A DNA stretch of 64,000 bases from Pseudonocardia kujensis (GTDB lineage Bacteria; Actinomycetota; Actinomycetes; Mycobacteriales; Pseudonocardiaceae), in the NCBI RefSeq assembly GCF_021283305.1, contig NZ_JAJSOK010000036.1:1-64000 (forward strand), given 5' to 3'. A program made the translations under genes and the position numbers. Shown here in pieces: positions 16,294 through 25,263 of this stretch (position 1 is its first letter; each line of letters opens with the position of its first letter). Under the pieces are notes generated by a model, which was not told where the DNA came from, made no database searches, and saw only the letters and a program-made list of their open reading frames with translations.

Positions 16294-17496
16294 ATGGACG
16301 TCGCGCCGGACGCCGACCTGGAGAAGTTCCGCGAGGAGGTCGCGGAGTTCCTGGACACCGCGCCCACCCCGGAGATCCGCGAGGCCGGCCGCAAGACCAC
16401 CAGCGTCTTCGGCCCGTTCGACCAGGTCATGGCCTGGCACCGGATCCTGCACGCCCGCGGCTGGTCCGCCCCGGACTGGCCGGTCGAGCACGGCGGCACC
16501 GGCTGGTCGGTCGAGCAGCGGTACGTGTTCGCCGAGGAGTACCAGAAGCGCGGCCTGCCCCCGCTGCTGCCCAACGGCCTGCGCATGATCGGCCCGCTGC
16601 TGATGGAGCTGGGCACGCCCGAGCAGCAGGCCCGCTACCTGCCCGGGATCCTCTCCGGCGAGGACTACTGGACCCAGGGCTACTCCGAGCCCGGCGCCGG
16701 CTCCGACCTCGCCTCGCTGAGCACCATGGCGGTCCCCGACGGGGACGACTACGTCCTCGACGGCAGCAAGATCTGGACCACCTACGCCCACCACGCCAAC
16801 CGGATGTTCATGCTCGTCCGGACCAGCCGGGAGGGGCGCAAGCAGCAGGGCATCACGTTCCTGTTGCTCGACCGCATGGACCTCCCGGGCCTGGAGGTGC
16901 GCCCGATCATCGGGCTCGACGGGGCGCCGGAGCAGTGCGAGGTGTTCTTCACCGACGTGCGGGTGCCGCAGGCCAACCGGGTCGGTGCGGAGAACGACGG
17001 CTGGACGGTGGCCAAGCAGCTGCTCACGCACGAGCGCGGCGGGTCGGCACACAGCCCGATGCTGCGCCGCAGGCTGGAGGTGGCCCGCGCGGCGGCGGCC
17101 GAGACGCCCTCGGGCTTCGGCGGCACGCTCGCCGACGATCCGCTCGTCCAGCGCGACCTCGGCGAGCTGGAGGCCGAGGTCGCCTCCTACGAGCACTTCG
17201 AGAAGCTCGCGATCAGCGGGCACCCGATCGCGCAGGACCCGGCCTACCCGTCGCTGAACAAGGTCATGAGCTCCGAGCTCACCCAGCGCATCTCCGTGCT
17301 GATGACCCGGGTCGTCGGCCTGGACGGGCTCCCGGACCAGCGCGAGGCGCTGCACGTCGGGTCCGCCGCCGAGCCGCTCGGCAGGGACCTCGCGCTGATC
17401 GCGATGCCGTACTACCTGAACAGCCGCGCGACCACGATCTACGCCGGCACGAACGAGGTGCAGCGCGACCTGATCGCCCGCACCCTGCGATCCTGA
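16294..17496 (+). CDS. Acyl-CoA dehydrogenase (alpha-like of an adjacent pair)
   Basis: A 400-residue FAD-dependent dehydrogenase introducing an alpha,beta double bond into an acyl-CoA. It has an N-terminal helical domain, the signature YSEPGAGSDLASLST with DDYVLDGSKIWTTYAHHAN in the beta domain, and the C-terminal AMPYYLNSRATTIYAGTNEVQ. ATG 16294 follows the crotonase stop by 5 bp. The next gene, 11 bp on, is a second, more divergent acyl-CoA dehydrogenase. In actinobacteria such pairs (for example the cholesterol side-chain enzymes) form alpha2beta2 heterotetramers with one FAD site per pair, which I infer here. Confidence 0.88.
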   Translation: MDVAPDADLEKFREEVAEFLDTAPTPEIREAGRKTTSVFGPFDQVMAWHRILHARGWSAPDWPVEHGGTGWSVEQRYVFAEEYQKRGLPPLLPNGLRMIGPLLMELGTPEQQARYLPGILSGEDYWTQGYSEPGAGSDLASLSTMAVPDGDDYVLDGSKIWTTYAHHANRMFMLVRTSREGRKQQGITFLLLDRMDLPGLEVRPIIGLDGAPEQCEVFFTDVRVPQANRVGAENDGWTVAKQLLTHERGGSAHSPMLRRRLEVARAAAAETPSGFGGTLADDPLVQRDLGELEAEVASYEHFEKLAISGHPIAQDPAYPSLNKVMSSELTQRISVLMTRVVGLDGLPDQREALHVGSAAEPLGRDLALIAMPYYLNSRATTIYAGTNEVQRDLIARTLRS

Positions 17497-17507
17497 CGGA
17501 GGCCTCC

Positions 17508-18608
17508 GTGGACTTCACCTTCACCGAGGAGCAGGCGCTGCTCCGCGACAGCGTGGCGCGCGCCCTGCAGCGCGACTACTCCTTCGAGGCCCGCCAGGCG
17601 ATCGTCCGCTCGGAGACCGGCTGGTCACCGGAGGTCTGGGCGCGGCTGGTCGAGCTCGGCCTGACGGCCCTGCCCTTCCCCGAGGAGGCCGGCGGGCTCG
17701 GCGGGTCCGTCGTCGACGTCGTCGCGGTGGCGGAGGTGTTCGGCGAGCACCTGCTCGTCGAGCCCTACGACGCCTCGATCGTGCTCGCGGGCGGCGTTCT
17801 GGCCGCCGTCGGGCGGCCCGACGCGCTGGAGCGGATCGCGTCCGGCGAGGCGATCGGCGCCCTCGTCCACGAGGAGGGCCGCGGGACGCCCGATCCCGCG
17901 CTGGTCACGACGAAGGCCGAGCGCAGCGCGGACGGGTACGCGCTGACCGGCGAGAAGAAGCTCGTGCTGCACGGCGCCGACGCGGACGTCCTGGTCGTCT
18001 CGGCGCGCGTGGACGCGGGACTCGGCCTGTTCCTCGTCGACCCGTCGGCGCCCGCCGCGACGCCGTTCACCAGCGTCGACGGCCGCCGCGCCGCCCACCT
18101 GCGGTTCGACGGCACCCCGGGCACCCTCCTCGCCGCGGACGCCGAGCCCCTCCTGCGCGGCGTGCTCGACCGCGCCGTCGTGGTCCTGGCCGCCGAGGCC
18201 GTGGGCGCGATGGGCGCGTTGCTGCGCCGCACCGCCGAGTACGCGTCGACACGGGAGCAGTTCGGTGTCCCCATCGGCAGCTTCCAGACCGTCGCCCACC
18301 GCCTCGCCGACATGAAGATCGCCTTCGTCAAGGCGCGCTCCACGCTGCTCCACACCACGGCGCTGGCGGAGGCGGACCGCCTGGCGCCGCAGGACGTCGC
18401 CGTGCTGAAGGCGCAGGTCGGGCGGCTGGGCAGGCTCGTCGGCGAGTCCGCCGTCCAGACCCACGGCGGGGTGGGCATGACCGAGGAGCTGCCGATCGGC
18501 CACCTGCACAAGCGGATCCTGGCCTTCGACGCCCTCTTCGGCGCCACCGACCACCACCTCAGGCGCCTCGGCGCGGGGCTGCGGGAGGCACCGGTGGCGG
18601 CCGGTTGA
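17508..18608 (+). CDS. Acyl-CoA dehydrogenase (beta-like of an adjacent pair)
   Basis: A 366-residue second acyl-CoA dehydrogenase, beginning MDFTFTEEQALLRDSVARAL (GTG initiator) with an ACGGAGG SD. The beta-domain is shortened and lacks the full YSEPGAGSD signature of its neighbour, whereas the C-terminal domain keeps TREQFGVPIGSFQTVAHRLA and AVQTHGGVGMTEELPIGHLH. This asymmetry is typical of the non-identical partner in heteromeric dehydrogenases. It is the last gene of the three-gene acyl-CoA operon. The natural substrate, a fatty or steroid-like or aromatic acyl chain, is unknown. Confidence 0.86.
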   Translation: MDFTFTEEQALLRDSVARALQRDYSFEARQAIVRSETGWSPEVWARLVELGLTALPFPEEAGGLGGSVVDVVAVAEVFGEHLLVEPYDASIVLAGGVLAAVGRPDALERIASGEAIGALVHEEGRGTPDPALVTTKAERSADGYALTGEKKLVLHGADADVLVVSARVDAGLGLFLVDPSAPAATPFTSVDGRRAAHLRFDGTPGTLLAADAEPLLRGVLDRAVVVLAAEAVGAMGALLRRTAEYASTREQFGVPIGSFQTVAHRLADMKIAFVKARSTLLHTTALAEADRLAPQDVAVLKAQVGRLGRLVGESAVQTHGGVGMTEELPIGHLHKRILAFDALFGATDHHLRRLGAGLREAPVAAG

Positions 18609-18663
18609 CTCTCGGCCCGGCCCGACCGACCGCCTCCGGCCTGGCGGGTCCACGATCGACCGC

Positions 18664-19338
18664 GTGCCTCGTTCTCCTGACAGGGACGACTCCCCCGCCC
18701 CGCCGAGGGGCCGCCGCGACACCCGGCGTCGGGTGCCCCGGCGCGCGGTCGCGGCCACCCTGCTCGCCGCCGCGGCGGGGGCGGTCGACCTGCTCGCCCT
18801 CGTCGCGCTCGGCGGGGCGTTCGCCGGGATCGTGACCGGCAACCTCGTCAACCTGGGCGACGGGCTGGTCGGGCTCGACGCCCGTCGGCTGGCGCCGCTC
18901 GGGATCGCGGTCGGCGCCTTCGCGTCGGGGGTCCTGGTCTGGGCACGGGCCTGGCGGGACCGGCCGGAGGCCCTCGCCGGTCCCCTGCTCGCCGAGCTGG
19001 CGGCCCTCGTCGTCGCCCTGCCGTTCTGGCTGACCGGGGTCACCTGGCCGGTCCTGCTGCTGGCCGGGGTCGCGCTCGGCGGGCAGAGCGTCGTCGGCCT
19101 GCGGCTGCGGAACTCGACGACCTACATGACCGGCGTGCTCACCACCGGGGCCCACGGCCTGGCGACCCGCGGGGACTGGCGCGGCGCTCTCGCCGCCGCA
19201 CGGCAGCTGCTCGCCCTGGTCGCGGGCGCCCTGGTGGCCGCGGCCCTGCTGGCCACGGCCCGCTGGGCGGCCCTGGTGCTGCCGGTGGTGCTGGTCGCCG
19301 TCTCGACGCTGCTCGTGCGGAGGACGTCGCCGCGGTGA
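18664..19338 (+). CDS. DUF1275 (YoaK-like) membrane protein
   Basis: A 224-residue integral membrane protein with about six helices. The family hallmark GAVDLLALVALGGAFAGIVT followed by GNLVNLGDGL and, later, NSTTYMTGVLTTGAHGLATR identify DUF1275/YoaK, for which no biochemical function is established. The start is GTG with a charged, Arg/Pro-rich N-terminus on the cytoplasmic side. It lies 55 bp past the acyl-CoA dehydrogenase stop and may be transcribed with it, though there is no functional link. Confidence 0.82.
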   Translation: MPRSPDRDDSPAPPRGRRDTRRRVPRRAVAATLLAAAAGAVDLLALVALGGAFAGIVTGNLVNLGDGLVGLDARRLAPLGIAVGAFASGVLVWARAWRDRPEALAGPLLAELAALVVALPFWLTGVTWPVLLLAGVALGGQSVVGLRLRNSTTYMTGVLTTGAHGLATRGDWRGALAAARQLLALVAGALVAAALLATARWAALVLPVVLVAVSTLLVRRTSPR

Positions 19339-19345
19339 GGGTGCG

Positions 19346-19561
19346 GTGTGGCTCTGGAGCGGATGCCGCCCGTGGCCCGTCACCTCCGACGCCTACCGCC
19401 GCGACAACCGCGGGCTCGAGGAGCGCGAGGCCCTGCGGACCTGGAACGGCCCGCGGGCGGACGACTGCTACCGCAACACACGGCCGCTCCGCCTCGAACT
19501 GCCCGTTCGAGGGGACGGAGATCCGGGAGCGCCTGCGCCGGCCGACTTCGAGGTGCAGTGA
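19346..19561 (+). CDS. Small hypothetical protein or gene remnant
   Basis: A 71-residue open frame (GTG start) reading MWLWSGCRPWPVTSDAYRRD onward. The first about 45 codons have almost perfect GC3, while the last 20 do not, suggesting that the 3' end is degraded or that this is a fragment of a longer gene. It begins 7 bp after the DUF1275 stop and ends just before the convergent lipoprotein gene. No domain recognised. Confidence 0.35.
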   Translation: MWLWSGCRPWPVTSDAYRRDNRGLEEREALRTWNGPRADDCYRNTRPLRLELPVRGDGDPGAPAPADFEVQ

Positions 19562-19564
19562 CGG

Positions 19565-20773
19565 CTACCGGGTGATCCCGGTGTGGCCGAGCGAGTAGCG
19601 CCCGGGCTGGGGCCACACGCACAGCCCGTGCGGGCCGTCACCGACGTCGATCTTCTTGATGAGGCTGCCGTCGGTCGTGGAGAGCACGTACACGGCGCGG
19701 TCGTAGCGACCGGACAACCACAGCTGCGAGCCGTCCGCGGACACGTTGCCCATGTCCGGGCTGCCCCCGCCCGGGATCGTCCACTTCGTGATCGGCGCGC
19801 CGGTGTAGGCGTCGAGCACGCTGACCGAGCCCTCGTGCCGGTTGGTCACGAACAACCGCGTCGCGTCCCGGGACAGGTACAACCCGTGCGCCCCGTGCCC
19901 GGTCGGGATCTCCCGGATCACGTGCGTCGCCGCCCCGTCGAGCACCCACACCCCGTTCTGGTCGGAGTCGGCGATGTAGAACACCGACCCGTCCGGGGCG
20001 AGCTTGATGTCCTGCGGGCCCATGTGCCGGTTCCGCTTCGGCATGTCGACCATCCGCACCAACGAGCGGTGCGCGATGTCGACCACCGCGACCCGCCCGG
20101 CGAACTCGCAGGTGAACACGGCGGTGCGGCCGTCCGGGGTGAAGTCGGCGTGGTCGATGCCCGCGCAGTCCGGGGTCGGCAGCTCGCCCTGCTGCTGCCA
20201 GGTGTGCGGGTCGTAGAACACGAGCCGCCGCTGTGCCTCGGCCACCGAGATCGCCGAGGCGCCGTCCGGGGTGAAGTACATGTTGTACGGGTCCTGCACC
20301 GGGATCGCGGCGCCGGGCTTGCCGGTCACGGGGTCGAAGGGCACGACCTTGTTCGTGGTGTCGTCGGTGGCGTAGAGCGTGCGCATGTCCCAGGAGGGCA
20401 CCACGTGCTGCAGCTCCCCGCCGAGCGGATGGGTCCCGACCGTGGCGAAGGTCGTCGGGTCGATCACCCGGACCTCGCCGGACTTGGTGTGCGGCACGTA
20501 GACCAGGGGTTTCGCGGCCTTCGCCGCATCGGAGAGCATGTTCGCCCCCGCGTCGGCGTAGACGTTGTGCGCGTCCGTGACCGGCGGCATACCCGGCAGC
20601 CCGTCCACCCCCGCCGCGGGCGACGGGGTGGCCGCCGCCGGACCCGACGGGGACGCCGCCGACGGGGGTGCTGCTGTCGACCCTGCCGTCGACCCCCCGC
20701 CCGCACTGCATCCCCCGAGCACCACCATCGCCGCCAGCACCGCCGCCGTCGCGAGCCTTCGACGAGCCTTCAC
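19565..20773 (-). CDS. YVTN-type beta-propeller lipoprotein
   Basis: A 402-residue secreted lipoprotein. The signal sequence ends in the lipobox VVLGGC (Cys near residue 22), followed by a Ser/Pro/Ala linker. The rest is a seven-bladed propeller of YncE/40-residue YVTN repeats, seen as KPLVYVPHTKSGEVRVIDPT, TRLFVTNRHEGSVSVLDAY and WLSGRYDRAVYVLSTTDGS. Such proteins bind ligands or DNA, or scaffold redox reactions; no catalytic residues are evident. The start is GTG. It follows a CE4 deacetylase gene by 16 bp on the same strand, suggesting a two-gene cell-envelope operon. Confidence 0.83.
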   Translation of the reverse strand: MKARRRLATAAVLAAMVVLGGCSAGGGSTAGSTAAPPSAASPSGPAAATPSPAAGVDGLPGMPPVTDAHNVYADAGANMLSDAAKAAKPLVYVPHTKSGEVRVIDPTTFATVGTHPLGGELQHVVPSWDMRTLYATDDTTNKVVPFDPVTGKPGAAIPVQDPYNMYFTPDGASAISVAEAQRRLVFYDPHTWQQQGELPTPDCAGIDHADFTPDGRTAVFTCEFAGRVAVVDIAHRSLVRMVDMPKRNRHMGPQDIKLAPDGSVFYIADSDQNGVWVLDGAATHVIREIPTGHGAHGLYLSRDATRLFVTNRHEGSVSVLDAYTGAPITKWTIPGGGSPDMGNVSADGSQLWLSGRYDRAVYVLSTTDGSLIKKIDVGDGPHGLCVWPQPGRYSLGHTGITR

Positions 20774-20789
20774 CCGAGTACCCCCACGT

Positions 20790-21569
20790 TCAGCCGAACA
20801 GTCTGGTCGCCGTGACGGGGGTGAGCCCCCGGGCGGCGAGGTCGTCGAGAAGTCCGGGCAGCGCGGCCAGGGTCCCGGGGTGGCCCAGGTGCATGCTGAC
20901 GACGCTGCCGGCGGTCGCGGCCGCCACGTTGCGCCGGATCGCGGCGGCACCGGGGTCGGTGAAGTCCCGCGAGTCGACGTCGTAGGACAGCACGGTCGGG
21001 TAGCCCGCCGCCGCGGCCAGCGCCCGCACCGCGGGAGTCGCGTGCTGGGCCTGCGAGGGCCGGAAGAAGGCCCCCGGTCCACCGGTCGCCGCCGCGATCA
21101 GGTCGCGGCACCGCTCGATCTCGACCCGGGCCGCGGTCTCGTCCAGCCCGTCGATGTCGCGATGCGACCACGTGTGGTTGCCGAGCTCGTGCCCCAGGTC
21201 CGTGACGATCCGCGCGGCGTCCGGGGACTGCTGCAGCCAGGTGCCGACGGCCAGCACGGTCGCCCCCGCACCACGGTCGTGCAGCGTGCCCAGCACCCGC
21301 CGGGCGAGATCGAGGTCGCCCGCACCGTGAAAGGTCAGCGCGACCTCCGGGCGTCCGCTCGTGGCCCGCTCGACCTCACCGGACGGTGGGCGGCGGGCCG
21401 GGGGCGGGGCGCCCGCGGAGGTCACGGCCCCGGTGGACGTCGTGGGGCCGGCCGGCACCGACGGGCCGGCCGCACCGGGCGGCGCCGAGCACGCGGCGGC
21501 CAGCGGCAGCACCACGGCGGCCCGCAGGACGTTCCGCCTGCTCGTCCCGGGCGGGCTGTCTCGACGCAC
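20790..21569 (-). CDS. Exported polysaccharide-deacetylase-like (CE4) protein with altered motif 1
   Basis: About 259 residues. The N-terminus has a twin-Arg signal (SRRNVLRAAVVLPLAAACSA) that may be Tat and/or lipoprotein-type, then a Pro/Ala linker. The NodB fold carries motif 2 NHTWSHRDIDGL with both metal-binding His residues, and motif 3-like FFRPSQAQHA. Motif 1, normally TFDDG, reads LTFHGAGD: the catalytic-base Asp position is His. Similar TFHGAGD proteins occur in other actinobacteria, so this may be a subfamily with a different reaction. It probably acts on envelope glycans or a sugar amide. It is the first gene of the pair with the beta-propeller lipoprotein. Confidence 0.8.
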   Translation of the reverse strand: MRRDSPPGTSRRNVLRAAVVLPLAAACSAPPGAAGPSVPAGPTTSTGAVTSAGAPPPARRPPSGEVERATSGRPEVALTFHGAGDLDLARRVLGTLHDRGAGATVLAVGTWLQQSPDAARIVTDLGHELGNHTWSHRDIDGLDETAARVEIERCRDLIAAATGGPGAFFRPSQAQHATPAVRALAAAAGYPTVLSYDVDSRDFTDPGAAAIRRNVAAATAGSVVSMHLGHPGTLAALPGLLDDLAARGLTPVTATRLFG

Positions 21570-21805
21570 GACGCCGGACCCTAGACCGTCCGCGACGGCG
21601 GGGCGGTCCGGCACACCGTGGCGATCCCGTTGCACATGCGCGACCGTAGGCGCCGCGGTGCGTGCTGCCCGTCAGGTCCGGGCGGATCCGGGCGCCGACC
21701 TGGACGCCGCCGTGGGCGCCCTCGTCCGGCACCCGCGCGCTCACGGGCCGGGCGGATGGCCCCCGCGCCGTGACCGCCGGACCGGCCGGTCCGGCGGGAC
21801 GACGG

Positions 21806-24352
21806 TCACCCCCCTGCGCGTGCGGTGAGCACGGCGGCCGCGCCCGGCGCCGCCTCCCGGGCGGGGTTGCCCTCCCAGCGGGCGCCCGGCGGGACCTCCT
21901 CGCCCTTCATGACGAACGTCCCGGCGTCGAGCTCCGCGCCCTCGCCGACGGTCACGCCGTAGTGCACGAAGGCCCCGACGCCGAGCGTCGCCCGCGCCCC
22001 GACCGTGCTGCGGTCGGACTTGAAGGCGCCATCCTCCTGCGAGTGGCACTGCACGACGGTGCCGAAGTTGAGGGTGGCCTCGTCGCCGATCGTCACGAGG
22101 GTGCGCTCCGGGAGGAAGCAGCCGTCGTCGAAGACCCGGCGGCCGAGCCGCACGCCGAGCGCCCGCGAGAGCAGGTTCTTGAACGGCGTGCCGGCGAAGG
22201 CCTGGTCGAAGTCGGGGATCACGAGCTTCCAGAAGCGCTCGTGCCACCAGAAGTACCGGTCGTAGATCGAGCAGGACCGCGGCGCCAGGGACCGGAACCG
22301 CAGCATGGCCCGCTCGACGAGGCAGAAGTACACCACGGTGAACAGCAGGGACCCGACCAGGTCGGCGGTGACCGCCTCCACGCCGAGGTGGCGGTAGAGG
22401 TCGGAGGCGCCCATGGCCAGCAGGACCATCCCCAGTGCATGCACCCAGCGGACGGCGAGGAACACCGCCATGCTGCGCAGGTTGTACCGGTTCTTGCGGG
22501 ACAGCCGCCGGCGGAGCTCGGTCCGGGACGGCACGCCGGCGAGCCGGTGGTCGCGCTCCACGGTCCGCGGGATCGGGAAGCACGGGGCCCCGAGCAGCCC
22601 GGTGTCGTGGCGCACCTCGCCGTCCATCGGCACGAGGACCTTCGTGGCCAGCAGGACGTTCTCGCCGGTGCGCCCCTGGGACGGGTACAGGATCCGGTTG
22701 CCGAGGAAGCTGTGTGCCCCGATGGTCACGCGGGAGATCCGGAACGAGGTCGCCGAGAAGTCCGCGTTGATGATCGACAGCCCGTCGGCGACCATCGTGC
22801 CCCGCCCCACGGTCACGTGGAACGGCGTCTCCTGGCGCAGCTCGGTCCCGAAGTTCGACCCGGTCTGCTCGGTGGGGTCGACGTCGTAGCCGATCCAGCG
22901 CAGGTAGCCCACGATGTACGAACTGTCCCCGAACAGCCGGTTGAAGAACCGGACGTTGGTCAGCCTGCCGATGGTCCGGTGCAGTCCGTAGTGGAACCCG
23001 TAGAGCCGGTAGGTCCGGTCCGGGCGCAGCGGCAGGTTCAGCAGCCGCGGCACGACCGCCACGCCCACCAGCCCGAGCAGCAGGGCACCAAAGAAGAGCA
23101 CGCTCGTCACCGCCACCGCGTCGCGGTAGAAGGTCCAGGTCGTGAAGGCCATCGGCGCGGAGTCCAGGACACCGCTTAGCGGGGACTCGTCGAGCAGGAC
23201 GCCCGCGAACCCGACCCCGACCGGGAGGTAGACCGCCACCGCGAGGACCAGCTGGACCACCGCCTGCACCGTGCGGCGCACGCCGCCGCACCGCATCGTC
23301 CCGCCGGTGTGCAGGTCGGCGCCGCCGGGCACGGCGGGCACGCCGTGCCACGACTCCCCGGCCGGCACGGACTGCCCGGCGACCAGGGCGGACGCGTGCC
23401 CGATCTGGGACCCGTCGCCCATCGCGGTCCGGATGTCGAGCACGGCCCCCTCGCCGACGACGACGTCGCGCCCGACGGTCACCGGGCCGGTCTGGAGCAC
23501 CCCGCCGTGGGCGCGATAGCCGTTCAGCTGCGCGTCCTTGCGCACGACCGTGCCGGCGCCGAGCGTGATCAGGTCGGTGCAGACCGGGAGCGTCCGGGAG
23601 TAGATCGTGACGCCCCTGCCGATGCGCGCGCCGAGGGCCCGCAGGTAGAGCACCATCAGCGGCGAGGCCGAGCTGGTGTGCGAGCGCCCGCCGGTCAGCA
23701 GGAGCAGCGGGCTTGCCCGGACCAGCGTCTTGACCAGCCAGAAGCGGAAGTAGGCGAGGCTCCAGAGGCGGATCTCCCGCGGCCGCCACCGCCCGACGAG
23801 CAGCCACTTGGCCAGGATCGGCAGCAGGCACATCGCCACGAAGATCGCCCCGCCCGCCTCGACCGCCCGCACGTAGAGGCTCGCGAGGCCGGGCCCGCCG
23901 GCGACGACGTACTCGTAGGAGAGCGTGGTGGCGATCGCGAAGCCGTAGGCGTAGGCCACGAACGCCAGGAACTGCAGGACGCCGCAGAGGACGTAGCCGG
24001 CGGTGCCGGTCCGGGCCCGCGCGGGTGGCGCCCCCGGCACGGGCGCCGGGACCACCTCCTCCCCGGGTCCGGGGTCCGCCGCGGGCGGCGCGCCCAGAGC
24101 GGCGGCGAGGCCCGCGACCGTCGGGTGGTCGTAGACGTCGCGCATCGACGGCGACGGCAGGTCGGGCCGTTTGCGCGCCTTCGCGCAGAAGCGGGCCAGC
24201 ACCATCGAGTCGGCGCCGAGCCGGTCGAAGAAGTCGTCGGCGGGTCCTACCCGCTCCAGGTCCATGACCTCGGCCAACAGCGCGGCGAGCGCGGTCTCGG
24301 TGTCGGTGGCGCCGGGCCGTCCCGGCTCGAGGTCGACAGGTGTTCCTGCCAC
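21806..24352 (-). CDS. Pls-like carrier protein/membrane/beta-helix protein lacking an adenylation domain
   Basis: 848 residues. An N-terminal carrier domain (about residues 15-90) has the phosphopantetheine site DRLGADSMVLARFCAK. The long C-terminal part matches the terminal region of epsilon-poly-L-lysine synthetase-like NRPSs (Pls/PosA). It has about six membrane helices interleaved with two left-handed parallel beta-helix segments of acyltransferase type (TLGAGTVVRKDAQLNGYRAH and TLVTIGDEATLNFGTVVQCH). The adenylation domain that normally precedes this architecture is missing, and no adenylation gene is nearby. It presumably elongates or transfers a carrier-bound monomer loaded in trans, which is inference. 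Confidence 0.8.
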   Translation of the reverse strand: MAGTPVDLEPGRPGATDTETALAALLAEVMDLERVGPADDFFDRLGADSMVLARFCAKARKRPDLPSPSMRDVYDHPTVAGLAAALGAPPAADPGPGEEVVPAPVPGAPPARARTGTAGYVLCGVLQFLAFVAYAYGFAIATTLSYEYVVAGGPGLASLYVRAVEAGGAIFVAMCLLPILAKWLLVGRWRPREIRLWSLAYFRFWLVKTLVRASPLLLLTGGRSHTSSASPLMVLYLRALGARIGRGVTIYSRTLPVCTDLITLGAGTVVRKDAQLNGYRAHGGVLQTGPVTVGRDVVVGEGAVLDIRTAMGDGSQIGHASALVAGQSVPAGESWHGVPAVPGGADLHTGGTMRCGGVRRTVQAVVQLVLAVAVYLPVGVGFAGVLLDESPLSGVLDSAPMAFTTWTFYRDAVAVTSVLFFGALLLGLVGVAVVPRLLNLPLRPDRTYRLYGFHYGLHRTIGRLTNVRFFNRLFGDSSYIVGYLRWIGYDVDPTEQTGSNFGTELRQETPFHVTVGRGTMVADGLSIINADFSATSFRISRVTIGAHSFLGNRILYPSQGRTGENVLLATKVLVPMDGEVRHDTGLLGAPCFPIPRTVERDHRLAGVPSRTELRRRLSRKNRYNLRSMAVFLAVRWVHALGMVLLAMGASDLYRHLGVEAVTADLVGSLLFTVVYFCLVERAMLRFRSLAPRSCSIYDRYFWWHERFWKLVIPDFDQAFAGTPFKNLLSRALGVRLGRRVFDDGCFLPERTLVTIGDEATLNFGTVVQCHSQEDGAFKSDRSTVGARATLGVGAFVHYGVTVGEGAELDAGTFVMKGEEVPPGARWEGNPAREAAPGAAAVLTARAGG

Positions 24353-25263
24353 GAGGTCTCACTTCCGGACGTGCGGATCCGGTACCGGAGCCGTGCCGGA
24401 CGCGCGCGTCCGGAGGGGTACCGGTGAGGCGGCCGGCCGCGGTGCCTGTCGGCGTGGGAGGCGGCCGGTGTGCCGGAGGGCCGGTCCGCACGGCGGACGC
24501 GGGCACTCCGGTGGGTGTCCCTGCGTGGCTCCGCCCGGTCAGCGAGGACCGGGGCCGGTGAGCCGGGTGCCGTCGGTGGGCCGGGGCGGCGCCTCGGGGC
24601 GCCCACCGCCGGTGTTCGATCTCGTGCAGCCGGGCGTCGGCCGTCATCGGTCCCCCTCCGAGATCGGCGGCGCACGCGGCGCCGCCGATCCACCCCCCAT
24701 GGGCCGTGCCGTGCGGCACGGTGCGATGACAGATCCTCGGTCGGGGCACACCCGTTGCACCACAAGGAAACCTTCACTCGATCGTCGTAGGCATGCGGCC
24801 CCATTCGTGACCAATCACCACTCGCCGATGTGATCGACGGCCGCTCGGGTTCGGCGCCGGACCGTGCCCCACCGTTTGGCCGAACGTCGGCCGGGTAGGC
24901 GCAGGCTTCTGTTGCTGCCGACGGCGTTGCCACCCGGCCGCGGGACGGGGACCACACCACGGACATCTGCGACCAGCCACCGCGGCGTGACCTGGGGCTG
25001 GAGACCGAACGGGGACCCGGGTGCCGGGTGGTGCTGTCGGTGGCGGGCCGACGCTCCTCCGCCTCCGCGCCGGACGTCGGATCACCCGGGCGGGAGGAGG
25101 CGACACCGTCCGCGGACGACGACCCTTCCTGCGAGCGGACCGCTGCGGGCCACCCCCGGCATGCGGGCACCGACCGCAGAGGGGCGGGAATCGTGGAGGA
25201 CGTCGTCGAGGGCCCCGCCCGTCGGCTCCCGGCCGACACCGATCCGGCCTAGGGGCGCCGCGG
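24353..25263. other. Gene-poor 0.9-kb interval
   Basis: Between the divergent Pls-like and NTF2-like genes there is no ORF with convincing GC3 bias, start and SD together. A weak candidate of 74 codons (25028-25252, plus, GTG start) ends 11 bp before the NTF2 gene and is unrecognised. The stretch around 24720-24830 is less GC-rich than its surroundings and probably holds promoters. Nothing else identified. Confidence 0.4.

Noticed and set aside
24353-25263. A riboswitch or small RNA in the 0.9-kb gap
   Set aside because: No conserved riboswitch core or strong terminator hairpin was recognised by eye; covariance-model searching would be needed.
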